From assembly GCA_034437655.1 (NCBI GenBank), contig DAOTTU010000085.1, forward strand, positions 62,001-126,000: a DNA stretch of 64,000 nucleotides. The letters are read 5' to 3'. A program made the position numbers and the translations under genes. The notes beneath the pieces are model-generated. The model had not been told where the DNA came from, did not search any database, and saw only the letters and a list, made by a program, of their open reading frames with translations. This document shows positions 43,056 to 52,284 of the stretch, piece by piece; the first letter of the stretch is position 1; every line of letters begins with the position of its first letter. Source of the DNA: J027 sp034437655 (GTDB lineage Bacteria > Chloroflexota > Anaerolineae > Aggregatilineales > J027).

Positions 43056-44345
43056 CTAGGACGTTGCACGTACAGGTTGAGCGCGATAGCTCAGGGTTGT
43101 ACTCAGATCATCGTCATAATTGACCACGTATACCATAATACCCGCCGAGAGGATTTGTTCCCGCAGCAACTCAATATTGACATCACCCCGTCCGAAACTC
43201 CCCGGGTTGACAAGCACAACCACCACCGTTATACCGCGCTGACTTTCAGCATAGGCTTCAGCTAACCAGTCCGTCTGCGTGGTGGATGTCACAATGACGA
43301 GGGTTGTGCCCCGTGCAAGCTGGTGCTTTTCTAGCGAAAGCATTTGCTGCAACGTGTAATCAGACTCGCTGCTGGCAAGAGCAAGCACTTCCAGTACATC
43401 AATATACTGGCGGTCACCGCGATCTGGCGCAATATAGTTGCGTTGTGGAGTATAGCTGAGAAAACCTACCGTGCGCCCTTGATCAATGAAATAGCGCGTC
43501 AGGGACGAGGCAATCACAATGCCGTATTCTTCGGTGCTAGGCGGCAAGCGTAAACGCGGATGGATGGCGTAGTCTGCGCCCCCCCATACCGACGGATAGC
43601 TGACGAGCGAACTCTGCGAGAGGTCAAGAAATATCCACACATCACCAAGCGGGTCAAGCTCGAACTCTTTGACCATCAATTTCGCCCGTCGCGCTGAGCT
43701 TTTCCAGTGGATGCGGTTGAGGCTGTCTCCGGGGGAATATTCACGCACCCCGGCGGCGTTGGGGGTTACCTCAAACGTACGCCGCCGCACCGCAGCCCCG
43801 CCAGACAACCTGCCAGAAGGCGCGATGAACTCGTGAATGTCAACTGTCGGAGGATATACGAGAACGCTTGAAGTCGCGTTGATATGGCGCGGGAATTGGT
43901 AAAAGCCGAACGGGTCACCGCTTATTACCGTAATCGGGCCAAGGTCAAATTGCCCACGTCGGACACAGGGAGTTTTGGTCTCCCATTGGTATTCAGGCCC
44001 GCGCCGCAGAAACGGAACAACATGGCTGGGGTTATGGTTTGGCAGTGTCGAGTGGTCATGCACTTCTAGCCACAACTTGGGGATAATTGATCTATTGCGC
44101 ACAATGAAGCGCTCTTCAAAAGTATCACCGACCTGCAAGCGCTTGAGGTACGTCCAGCGGCGCATACGGAGCCAATTGACGGTGGTCCATGAATAGAGAA
44201 GTGAAACACCAAGCGTGATCGCCAGCACGTACGCGATCTGATAAAAGAACACACGCCCGGTCGGCAATGCGGCCAGCAGGCATACGATAATGAGTATGTA
44301 GATGATGTTGCGTCGGTAGATCATAAAACCGCTATTTTGCATCAC
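43056..44345 (-). CDS. DUF58 domain protein
   Basis: A 429-residue protein with two hydrophobic segments near the N-terminus (about 10-50) and a DUF58 domain, recognised by the signature LNRIHWKSSARRAKLMVKEFE-type stretch near residue 210, followed by a von Willebrand A-like fold. Such proteins are the usual partners of MoxR ATPases, here encoded 21 bp upstream, in systems for metal insertion or protein maturation. The start may be at 44345, 44342 or 44324; none has a strong ribosome-binding site. Confidence 0.88.
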   Translation of the reverse strand: MMQNSGFMIYRRNIIYILIIVCLLAALPTGRVFFYQIAYVLAITLGVSLLYSWTTVNWLRMRRWTYLKRLQVGDTFEERFIVRNRSIIPKLWLEVHDHSTLPNHNPSHVVPFLRRGPEYQWETKTPCVRRGQFDLGPITVISGDPFGFYQFPRHINATSSVLVYPPTVDIHEFIAPSGRLSGGAAVRRRTFEVTPNAAGVREYSPGDSLNRIHWKSSARRAKLMVKEFELDPLGDVWIFLDLSQSSLVSYPSVWGGADYAIHPRLRLPPSTEEYGIVIASSLTRYFIDQGRTVGFLSYTPQRNYIAPDRGDRQYIDVLEVLALASSESDYTLQQMLSLEKHQLARGTTLVIVTSTTQTDWLAEAYAESQRGITVVVVLVNPGSFGRGDVNIELLREQILSAGIMVYVVNYDDDLSTTLSYRAQPVRATS

Positions 44346-44366
44346 TGCTGCTCAAGACATCTGTGG

Positions 44367-45332
44367 CTATTGTTGCGCAAAACGTTGCCCGACGGTGGCA
44401 CCGGGAATTTGCGTTGTGTTGAGGATATAGCGGACGACGGTTTCAGTGGTGATGTCTTTAGCACGGGCGGTTGGGCCCAAAATAATGCGATGCGCGAGAA
44501 CGGCTTCAGCCAGTGCTTTAATGTCATCAGGCACCGCATAATCACGGCCATTGATCGCTGCAAAAGCCTGCGTAATCCGGAACAGCGCGAGGGCCCCACG
44601 TGGACTGCTCCCCAGATACACATCCGGGTGCTGACGAGTTGCAGTAACGATGTTGACGATATATTCTTTCAATTCTGAGCTTACATAAACATCCCGCACG
44701 GCCACCTGTGCCTGCAACAATTCTTCAGTGGAAACCAATTGCCGAATGTCTTCAAGCGGATGGCGGTATTGTTGTGAGTCCAGCATCGCGACTTCTTCCT
44801 GCGGCGAGGGATACCCCAGACGAATGCGCACAATAAAACGGTCGAGTTGCGCTTCTGGAAGTGGGAAAGTTCCTTCATATTCAATCGGATTTTGTGTGGC
44901 AATGACGAGGAATGGTTCGCGCATAGGGTATGTCACGCCGTCAACCGTAACCTGGCGCTCTTCCATCGCTTCAAGCAACGCGGACTGTGTTTTAGGTGTC
45001 GCGCGATTGATTTCGTCCGTCAGCACAATTTGCGCATGGATAGGCCCGGGACGAAATTCAAATTCATTCGTCTGCTGGTTAAAAATAGATACCCCGGTGA
45101 CGTCAGAAGGCAACATATCTGGCGTAAATTGCAAGCGCTTGAACGATGCGCCAATAGAACGTGCCAGCGCCTTAGCCATCATCGTCTTGCCGACGCCGGG
45201 CACATCTTCAAGCAAAATATGCCCCTGACACAATAAACCCAGCACAACCTGCCGAATCTCGCGCCGTTTCCCGATCAATACCCGCGCCACATTATCCGCC
45301 AGGCGGTCTGCTACAGCTTGAATATTTGACAT
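44367..45332 (-). CDS. MoxR-family AAA+ ATPase
   Basis: A 321-residue AAA+ chaperone-like ATPase with Walker A DVPGVGKTMMAKALA (43-57), Walker B VLTDEINRATPKTQSALLEA and the MoxR-typical QNPIEYEGTFPLPEAQLDRF sequence. MoxR proteins act with DUF58/VWA proteins; the DUF58 gene follows directly. It lies 47 bp downstream of gatC. The target of this pair is not indicated by the neighbours. Confidence 0.95.
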   Translation of the reverse strand: MSNIQAVADRLADNVARVLIGKRREIRQVVLGLLCQGHILLEDVPGVGKTMMAKALARSIGASFKRLQFTPDMLPSDVTGVSIFNQQTNEFEFRPGPIHAQIVLTDEINRATPKTQSALLEAMEERQVTVDGVTYPMREPFLVIATQNPIEYEGTFPLPEAQLDRFIVRIRLGYPSPQEEVAMLDSQQYRHPLEDIRQLVSTEELLQAQVAVRDVYVSSELKEYIVNIVTATRQHPDVYLGSSPRGALALFRITQAFAAINGRDYAVPDDIKALAEAVLAHRIILGPTARAKDITTETVVRYILNTTQIPGATVGQRFAQQ

Positions 45333-45379
45333 CCGTTTGTCGTCCTTCGGTGTTTGGTCAATAGGTTCGTCAGACTTAT

Positions 45380-45667
45380 CTAGTCAAGAATCGCCCGAAC
45401 GCGGAACTGCCCGACTTCAGCGTCTGGCGCATTTCGGAGTAAGGTCTCACGGTCAAGCGTCGGCCGTGGTTCATCTTCAGCCAGCACACTTTCTTGGGGA
45501 ATAACCGAAGCAGTCGGCGGAATCTGATCAGTATCCAATTGGTTTAGTTGCTGTGCGTAATCCAGAATAGATGAGAGTTGCTCAGCATAGGCTTCAATTT
45601 CGCTGTCGTCCAGGTGGAGCTTGGCCAACTCTGCGATGTGCAAAACTTCTTCTCGACTTAATGCCAT
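45380..45667 (-). CDS. gatC: Asp/Glu-tRNA amidotransferase subunit C
   Basis: A 95-residue GatC, the small clamp subunit of GatCAB, which converts Asp-tRNA(Asn) and Glu-tRNA(Gln) to the amidated forms. The N-terminal helices (SREEVLHIAELAKLHLDD) and the C-terminal LDRETLLRNAPD...FRVRAIL pattern are typical. AAGGAGC lies 6 nt before the ATG. The catalytic gatA and gatB are not adjacent; instead the gene heads the moxR-to-selB run. Confidence 0.93.
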   Translation of the reverse strand: MALSREEVLHIAELAKLHLDDSEIEAYAEQLSSILDYAQQLNQLDTDQIPPTASVIPQESVLAEDEPRPTLDRETLLRNAPDAEVGQFRVRAILD

Positions 45668-45877
45668 TTTTTTGCTCCTTACATCCGCACTATCTTACCA
45701 TATCGCACCACGCCGCCACTGATTTTAATGTACAAAACATTGACGACCACCCTACGTTTACTACGTTTCATGGCACGCAAACGTCTGTACGGGTTTAAAT
45801 GTTGCATAGAGTCAGACAGTGATATGTTACCATCAATGCAATGTAACTTGACAATTTTTATCAGCCAGCGAGGTTAA

Positions 45878-47890
45878 ATGGTGGGACAACCACGCCCTGA
45901 TCTTGAGCAGCTATTTCATGAAGCCTATCGCCAATCTGAAGCGGGGCAGGAACTTGCCGCTCGCGGATTATTACAGCAAATTCTGGCACAAAACCCAAAT
46001 CATGTTGAAGCATTGGTGTTGCTGGGCTATTTGTCGCCCCCCACAGAAGCCCGTGACTACCTTGAACGTGCCCTGTATCTTGATCCGTATCATGTCCAGG
46101 CCCAACGCGGGCTACTTGAGTTGGACGCGGAAGAACAACGCCGCATGACGGGTATTTTTGTCCTGCTGATACCGTTAGCAGTCATTGTGATGGGTGCGAT
46201 TGCGTTTCTCGGTATCAACCTTTTCGATGATCGCAACGAAGACGCCACACCGACGACTGATAACCTCGTCCTTGTCGCAACCGCCACCCCCACCACAACA
46301 TCTACCATTACCCCACTCCCAACGAACACCGCAACCTCAACCGCAACACCTTCTAACACGCCTACTGCCAGCAATACACCAATCGACCTTCCGACATCAC
46401 CATTTCGCACTGCAACGCCAGAAATTGACCTGTTCAATACGCCTGTGCAATTCGTTCCTGCCACCCCAACACTCGCACCGACATTGACGCAGGTCGCGCA
46501 AGAACCACCAACGGCAACACCATCACAGACACAGACTTCAACACTGACACCAACGCCAACAGTAACCAGTTCACCAACGGGCAGTCTAACCCCAACGATA
46601 ACTGCTACCAGCAGCGCAACTGGTTCACTCACAACAACGGTCACTGCCTCGCCAAGCCTCATACCATCCCCAACTGCATCGACATCAGCCACGGTAACGC
46701 ATACACCGACACCATCCATAACGGGTACAACAACGCTCACGGTGACCACAACGCCAGGCCCTTCGCCAACGATTACCATCACTGGCAGCCCCACAGCAAC
46801 GATCACGCCGACGGCCAGCCCAAGTACCAGCGCCACCGTTTCGCCTACACCAACCCCCAGCCCAACCATCACACCAACGGTTTCAACTACACCATCACCA
46901 GAGGGCTCAGCAACGCCAACTCCCAGCCCAACTAATAGTCCCTCACCACCCCTGACCGAAACTTATACAGTAACCCCAAGCCCGACATTAACTCCGCTCA
47001 GTAGTGCTTCCCCGACCGTATCAATAACGCCTGGTCCCAGTAGCACGTTGTCGCTGACACCGACAGCAAGTTCGACCAGCACACAGACAATCACAGCGAG
47101 CGCTACACCATCAGCGACATCATCCCCCACAATGACGTCAACACCAACGATCACCAGCAGCCCAAGCCCAACGCCTTCTCTGACGCTTACAAATACAGCC
47201 ACCACGACCGCCACAAGCACGGTCACAGCAACGGCGACCTTTACCGCCTCACCATCGAATACGCCCACCCTGACAGCTAGCCCGTCAAATACCAACACGC
47301 TGACGCTGACGCCAACCCCAACATTAACGCCCTCATTTACCCCGACGTTGACAGCAACAAATACATTGACGCGCACCCCAACAGCGACGTCTTCACCAAC
47401 GTCAACATTCACTCCACTACCCACCGCAACACCACTACCGACTGCCACCCCCACTCAAAGTGGCCCCGACTATGTTGTGCTGGACAACAGTGGCGAAATG
47501 CTGGCACTCATCAATGCAGAGCGTTGTAATAATGGCTTGCCACCCCTTGCGCTCAACGGCGCGTTAAATTCAGCGGCGACGCAGCACAGCATCGACATGG
47601 CATTGCGTGATGTCGTGACCAATGCGGCGTCAGATGGCTCGACAGTTGAGCAACGGATGCAGGCAGCAGGTTATCGTCCGGTGGCGCTCGCCGGGCAAAA
47701 TGTCTGGGGCGGCGTGGCAGATGCAGGCAGCGCGTTTGGGGGCATATTGGGGGCCAACTCTGCCAATATTCTCAACCCGGACCTACGCGACCTGGGTGTT
47801 GGGCATGTTCGTCGTGATGGCACGGCGAATGTGCATTTCTGGACACTGGTCTTTGGTAGCACCGGGAGCCCACCGGGAACCTGTCCATAA
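45878..47890 (+). CDS. TPR-membrane-stalk-CAP domain protein
   Basis: A 670-residue protein with four parts: cytosolic TPR-like repeats (1-88), one membrane segment (about 92-113), a stalk of about 400 residues made mainly of Thr, Ser and Pro (about 120-525) and a C-terminal CAP/SCP-PR1 domain (about 535-670; EMLALINAERCNNGLPPLAL, ATQHSIDMA, SANILNPDLRDLGVGH). In the CAP domain the usual cavity residues are changed: Asn582 for the His of SH, Gln607 for the Glu of GENI, and Asn627 for the His of GHR. It is probably an adhesin-like or ligand-binding surface protein rather than a metalloenzyme. GAGG sits 4 nt before the ATG. Confidence 0.85.
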   Translation: MVGQPRPDLEQLFHEAYRQSEAGQELAARGLLQQILAQNPNHVEALVLLGYLSPPTEARDYLERALYLDPYHVQAQRGLLELDAEEQRRMTGIFVLLIPLAVIVMGAIAFLGINLFDDRNEDATPTTDNLVLVATATPTTTSTITPLPTNTATSTATPSNTPTASNTPIDLPTSPFRTATPEIDLFNTPVQFVPATPTLAPTLTQVAQEPPTATPSQTQTSTLTPTPTVTSSPTGSLTPTITATSSATGSLTTTVTASPSLIPSPTASTSATVTHTPTPSITGTTTLTVTTTPGPSPTITITGSPTATITPTASPSTSATVSPTPTPSPTITPTVSTTPSPEGSATPTPSPTNSPSPPLTETYTVTPSPTLTPLSSASPTVSITPGPSSTLSLTPTASSTSTQTITASATPSATSSPTMTSTPTITSSPSPTPSLTLTNTATTTATSTVTATATFTASPSNTPTLTASPSNTNTLTLTPTPTLTPSFTPTLTATNTLTRTPTATSSPTSTFTPLPTATPLPTATPTQSGPDYVVLDNSGEMLALINAERCNNGLPPLALNGALNSAATQHSIDMALRDVVTNAASDGSTVEQRMQAAGYRPVALAGQNVWGGVADAGSAFGGILGANSANILNPDLRDLGVGHVRRDGTANVHFWTLVFGSTGSPPGTCP

Positions 47891-47953
47891 ACCAACATAC
47901 CGCCGCAGCGCTGGTATTGCACTTTGTGGGTGTGATACAATTCGGCGCTTGTG

Positions 47954-49630
47954 ATGAATGAAAGTGTGGAGTATTCAGCGTTGGAACAAGAGACCGTCAG
48001 CACTACTTCGGTCGAGGGTGCCGCTGTTGAGGCTGCTACCGCGCAAGCCGAAAATGTCGGCGACACACATGCCGGGGTGGCCCGTGCAAGTGGGATCATT
48101 GCACTGGGCAATATCTCAAGTCGTATACTCGGCCTGGCGCGTGAAACTATCCTTTCAAATATCTTTGGACCCAGCGCCGCGACTGACGCTTTTAAGCTGG
48201 CGGTAATTGTTCCTAAGAGCTTATATGACCTCCTCATTGGCGGCCATGTCAATTCAGCATTAATTCCGGTTATGAGTGACTACGCGAATCGTGAGGATCG
48301 CACTGAACTCTGGGAATTGGTCAATGCACTGCTGGGAATTATCGTCATTATCTTGCTGGGGTTAGTACTCCTCATCGTGTTGAGTGCCGACGCCTTGATT
48401 GAACTCTCCGCTGGTGGTGAACGCCCGCCCGAAACTCTGAACGAAGCCACAACCCTGCTACGTATCACCGCACCTGCATTGCTATTCTTAAGCCTATTCG
48501 CCATTCTTTCGGGTCTGCTCTACGCTTTGAAACGCTTTACGTTGCCAGCCTTTGGGGCATCAGTCTTCAATCTGGTTATTGTGATCGTCACTCTCTTATT
48601 TGCCGATGACATCGGCATCACAGCGGCGGCGGTTGGGTGGTTACTGGGTGCCATCATTCAGGTGGCTGTGCAGCTTCCACAATTACGTGACGCCCGCATC
48701 TGGCCACAGTTTCGCGGTGCCTTAAAGCATCCCGGCGTCCGCACCATTGGCATACTATACATTCCTGTGATGGCGTCACTGGCGCTAGACGTGCTGGTGA
48801 ACCGTTTTTTTAGCTATAGCCTCGCCTTCCGCACCGGGGAAAGCAACCTCAGTTATATGGATTGGGCCACCACCTTGATCCAATTTCCGCATGGGCTGGT
48901 GGCAACGGCGATTTCGGTAGCGGTGCTCCCTACCCTCTCGCGGCAAGCGGCCAGCACGGCAAGCTCAGCAGTGCAGGCGTATAAAGACACGCTCAGTTTC
49001 GGGTTGCGCCTCGCCTCTGTGCTGATTATTCCCGCTACTATTGGCATGTTTGTGCTTGCCACCCCTGTTGTCGCACTGATCTTTGAGCATGGTGCGTTTA
49101 ATGCAGACGATACCGTTGAAACCGCAACCGCTCTGCGTCTCTATCTGATTGGACTACCCTTCGCAACGATTGACTTACTGCTGGTGTTTGCCTTCTATGC
49201 CCGGCAAGACACCCTCACCCCTGCATTAATCGGTCTGGTGACGCTTATCGCCTATATGGTCGTCGCGCTGCTGCTGTTGCCAACGGTAGGCTACCTCAGC
49301 TTGATGATCGCAGACTCCACGAAACATATTTTGCATAGCAGCATTTCGGCGGTCATCCTGTGGCAGCGCATTGGTGGGTTAAACGGGCAACGGCTGGTTG
49401 GCACTGTTCTGCGCACACTGGCAGCCGCAAGTGTGATGGGTGGCATCACCTATGCTATTTCCATACCCCTAGCAGATTTTACGGTAGCATATGGCTTGCT
49501 GGGTGAAATTGTGCTGGTGGGGGGTGCAGCGGCGGGTGGCGCATTAGTTTTCTTGATTGTTGGGTACGGACTCCAATTACAGGAACTGCGCTGGATGGTA
49601 CAGTTTGTCCGCGAGAGAATCAGAAAATAG
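47954..49630 (+). CDS. murJ: Lipid II flippase MurJ
   Basis: A 558-residue polytopic protein of the MOP superfamily with about 14 hydrophobic segments; early residues read ISSRILGLARETILSNIFGPSAATDAFK, typical of MurJ/MviN. It flips undecaprenyl-linked peptidoglycan precursor across the membrane. An N-terminal tail of about 45 polar residues precedes the first helix. The ATG at 47954 is preferred over the GTG directly before it; no clear ribosome-binding site is present, and TACAAT (47936-47941) lies so close that the transcript may have almost no leader. It is convergent with the SDR gene. Confidence 0.92.
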   Translation: MNESVEYSALEQETVSTTSVEGAAVEAATAQAENVGDTHAGVARASGIIALGNISSRILGLARETILSNIFGPSAATDAFKLAVIVPKSLYDLLIGGHVNSALIPVMSDYANREDRTELWELVNALLGIIVIILLGLVLLIVLSADALIELSAGGERPPETLNEATTLLRITAPALLFLSLFAILSGLLYALKRFTLPAFGASVFNLVIVIVTLLFADDIGITAAAVGWLLGAIIQVAVQLPQLRDARIWPQFRGALKHPGVRTIGILYIPVMASLALDVLVNRFFSYSLAFRTGESNLSYMDWATTLIQFPHGLVATAISVAVLPTLSRQAASTASSAVQAYKDTLSFGLRLASVLIIPATIGMFVLATPVVALIFEHGAFNADDTVETATALRLYLIGLPFATIDLLLVFAFYARQDTLTPALIGLVTLIAYMVVALLLLPTVGYLSLMIADSTKHILHSSISAVILWQRIGGLNGQRLVGTVLRTLAAASVMGGITYAISIPLADFTVAYGLLGEIVLVGGAAAGGALVFLIVGYGLQLQELRWMVQFVRERIRK

Positions 49631-49674
49631 CAACCCCTGTGCCCGATCACTATGTGGTTGATTCCAGGTGCGGA

Positions 49675-50430
49675 TCAATCACTCGCGACCAGAATCGAGC
49701 CACCATCCACGCCGAGAACTTCGCCTGTAATAAAGTCATTCGTTGCCAGGAAAACAGCGGCGCGGGCGACATCTTCTGGTTCCCCGATGCGGCCAAGGGG
49801 CAAGCGGTCATTGTAGAAAGACCAGTCTTCGCGAGTGCGGCCGGGGGGTGGCAAGATAGGCCCGGGCGCAATCCCATTCACACGAATATTATGTTCACCC
49901 AACGCTACCGCCGAGACCTGTGTCAGCATAATCAGGCCAGCTTTGGAAACCCCATGCGCAGCCCGCTTCGGCCACGGACGTCGCCCACCGTTATCGGTAA
50001 TATTGACAATCGCACCGCCGTTTTCGTTCTGCATCATTAGTTTGGCAGCACGTTGGGTGGCGAGAAATGGCGCAGTCAGATTGATGCTCATGGAGCGGTT
50101 CCAATCCTCCAGTGTGATATCGAGGAAGTCCTGCTGGTCGAAGATTGCGGCGCTGTTGACCAGTACATCTAGTCGGCCGAAAGTCGCTTCTATGTCAGCA
50201 AAAAGCGCGTCCAGTTCGCCCGGGTTAGAGACATCCGCCTTACACACCAGCGTTTCGCAGCCGAGGTCGCGAGCTTCCTTAGCCGTTGCAGCGGCTTCGT
50301 CATCGCTGCTATGGTGATGCACCACCACCTTTGCACCATGCCGCGCAAATTCAAGCAAAATCGCTTTGCCAACCCGCCGCGCACTGCCGGTGACCAGCAC
50401 AACTTTGTCCTTTAAATCAACGTATCCCAT
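49675..50430 (-). CDS. Pteridine-reductase-like SDR with Tyr to His change
   Basis: A 251-residue short-chain dehydrogenase/reductase. The cofactor motif TGSARRVG (14-21) has the arginine typical of NADPH-dependent pteridine reductases (FolM/PTR1), and IVNITD places Asp146 where PTR1 uses Asp instead of the normal Ser. The catalytic Y-x-x-x-K should follow 13 residues later; here it is HGVSK, with His159 in place of Tyr and Lys163 retained. Asn117 of the tetrad is present. The change was confirmed in the DNA (CAT codon). Reduced or altered activity is likely. It is the last gene of the pfkB-to-SDR run, 12 bp after proline dehydrogenase. Confidence 0.85.
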   Translation of the reverse strand: MGYVDLKDKVVLVTGSARRVGKAILLEFARHGAKVVVHHHSSDDEAAATAKEARDLGCETLVCKADVSNPGELDALFADIEATFGRLDVLVNSAAIFDQQDFLDITLEDWNRSMSINLTAPFLATQRAAKLMMQNENGGAIVNITDNGGRRPWPKRAAHGVSKAGLIMLTQVSAVALGEHNIRVNGIAPGPILPPPGRTREDWSFYNDRLPLGRIGEPEDVARAAVFLATNDFITGEVLGVDGGSILVASD

Positions 50431-50442
50431 AGAAATCCTTGC

Positions 50443-51369
50443 TCAGCGTGAAAAAAGGTTCTTCAACAAAAACCATAAATTCGCCGGACGCTCTGCTAAT
50501 CGTCGCATAAAGTATGGATACCACGCCACACCATACGGTACGTAAACCCGCATCTGGTAGCCCTGCGCTTTGAGGTCAAGCTGCGTCTGAGTGCGAATAC
50601 CATACAGCATTTGAAATTCAAATTCGTGGGGTTGAATATCGTTGGCAGTCGCGTACTCAATGGTCGCATCAATGATGTCTGGGTCGTGCGTGGCAACTTT
50701 GAGATATGCGCCCCGCTCACGGTATTTTTTCTCCATGAACAGTTGCATAACTTTCACGAAGTTGGCGTCCACGTCAGCTTTTTCAGGGAATGCAATACTG
50801 GGCGGTTCTTTGTACGCGCCTTTGCACAAGCGAATCACAGCCCCTTCGCGCGCCAGCGTCTGCATGTCTTCTTCAGTGCGATAGAGGTACGCCTGAATCA
50901 CGGTACCAACATTCTTGAAGTCCTGCTGGAGCTTCTGATAAATGCAAATAGTTGCCTCTGTATGTGCAGAACTTTCCATATCGATATTGACTGTGGTGTC
51001 AATTTCGCTGGCTTTGGCAAGCAACCGCCGCATGTTGTCGACACAAAATTCCTCGTCAATATCAAGACCGATTTGCGTCAACTTGACCGAAATGTTGGCA
51101 TCAAGCTGGTGATGATAGATCGCATCAAGGATTTCCATGTAGTCTTCAACAGCAGCCAGCGCCTGTTCTTCGTCTTCGACGCTTTCACCAAGTTGATCGA
51201 GTGATACTGTCAAGCCCTGTGCGTTCAACGCTTTGGTTGCTGCAACGGCTTCATCCAATATTTCACCTGCAATAAAGCGACGTGCTGCGCGTTTTGACAG
51301 TGGGAAGTTCATCACAAAGCCACGCGCCCACCGTGCCCCAGCCAGGTACAACAATCCAGACCGCAACAT
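50443..51369 (-). CDS. Proline dehydrogenase
   Basis: A 308-residue monofunctional flavoenzyme oxidising L-proline to pyrroline-5-carboxylate. The TIM barrel shows ISVKLTQIGLDID, NIDMES, RLCKGAYKEP, FEFQMLYGIR and the substrate-binding arginine pair in YFMRRLAERP near the C-terminus, all as expected. There is no P5C dehydrogenase domain; that enzyme must be encoded elsewhere. It begins 3 bp after the stop of a histidine kinase gene, so the pair is probably co-translated. Confidence 0.94.
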   Translation of the reverse strand: MLRSGLLYLAGARWARGFVMNFPLSKRAARRFIAGEILDEAVAATKALNAQGLTVSLDQLGESVEDEEQALAAVEDYMEILDAIYHHQLDANISVKLTQIGLDIDEEFCVDNMRRLLAKASEIDTTVNIDMESSAHTEATICIYQKLQQDFKNVGTVIQAYLYRTEEDMQTLAREGAVIRLCKGAYKEPPSIAFPEKADVDANFVKVMQLFMEKKYRERGAYLKVATHDPDIIDATIEYATANDIQPHEFEFQMLYGIRTQTQLDLKAQGYQMRVYVPYGVAWYPYFMRRLAERPANLWFLLKNLFSR

Positions 51370-51372
51370 GGT

Positions 51373-52254
51373 CTAGCCTCCCATTGACATCGCTGGCAGC
51401 ACAATGCCGAACGTGCTACCTTCGCCTTTTTTGCTTTCGTAGAAGAACTCCCCTTCGACCAGCCGCATACACTCAACAGTGATGGGAATCCCAAGTCCAT
51501 ACCCCTTCTGGTTGGTTACAATCGGGTCATCACCACGGAACCACAGTTCACCAAGCCGCGCTATTTCTTCATCCGCCATACCAACCCCGTTGTCTACCAC
51601 CTGTATACGTAATTTGTCGCCCTCACCACTCGCCGTGACGGTGATCTTGCCGCCTTCTGGGGTGTACTTGAGAGCGTTTTCAACCAGCTTGGTAAGTGCT
51701 TGTTTGACCCGCGTACCATCAATGTTCAACATAGGCAGGCCGTCCGGCACTTCAAAGACAAGCGTATGATCTTTTGCTGCGGCCATCTCTTTGGTGTTCT
51801 TCTCAATTTCCATGATGAGGTTCTTGGCGAGGTCCATCTTGGGTTCTGGCTTAATGCGCCCTACCCGCATCTTGGTCAGGTCGCTGATGTCAGCGATAAG
51901 CCCTTCCATGCTGATGACGTTGTTGCGGATGGTCTGCGCAAATTGCATCTGCATGTCATTTAGTTCGCCCACCACATTCTTTGAGAGCATATCCGCATAA
52001 CCCCGAATACTGGTCATAGGCTTGCGTAACTCATGGACCATCACCGAGATGAACTGCGAATACATGCCGATTACTTCTTTGACTTCGGGCAACGTGTCTT
52101 CCGTAAGGACGCCAGCGTCACCTTCAGACGGTTCAATTGCTTCATTAAGGAGCTGTACAATTTCTGCCATCTGCGCCTTCATCGACCCATCACTTTCAAG
52201 TTGTAGTTCTTTGGCTCGACTTAGTGCAGCTTGCAGGGGATTCTGATCTGTCAT
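51373..52254 (-). CDS. Cytosolic sensor-type histidine kinase
   Basis: A 293-residue kinase without membrane segment or recognisable sensor domain. A short helical N-terminus leads to the HisKA box HELRKPMTSIRGYADML with phospho-accepting His74, then an HATPase domain with KLVENALKYTPEGG (N box), DNGVGM (G1) and GYGLGIPI (G2). No response regulator lies nearby, so the partner is unknown. It is placed between an LmbE-like gene and proline dehydrogenase and shares the HELxxPMTSIxGYAxML H-box pattern with the larger kinase encoded upstream, suggesting common origin. Confidence 0.92.
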   Translation of the reverse strand: MTDQNPLQAALSRAKELQLESDGSMKAQMAEIVQLLNEAIEPSEGDAGVLTEDTLPEVKEVIGMYSQFISVMVHELRKPMTSIRGYADMLSKNVVGELNDMQMQFAQTIRNNVISMEGLIADISDLTKMRVGRIKPEPKMDLAKNLIMEIEKNTKEMAAAKDHTLVFEVPDGLPMLNIDGTRVKQALTKLVENALKYTPEGGKITVTASGEGDKLRIQVVDNGVGMADEEIARLGELWFRGDDPIVTNQKGYGLGIPITVECMRLVEGEFFYESKKGEGSTFGIVLPAMSMGG

Positions 52255-52284
52255 CAGGCTGTGTCCTCCAATTTACGCAGAAAA

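Noticed and set aside
36092..45667. tRNA-Sec (selC) near selA-selB
   Set aside because: I inspected the short intergenic gaps of this run; none is long enough or shows a tRNA-like 3' end.
46090..47454. Minus-strand Val/Gly-rich frames of 260 and 163 codons
   Set aside because: They are antisense shadows of the Thr/Ser/Pro stalk in the CAP-domain protein and have no start signals.
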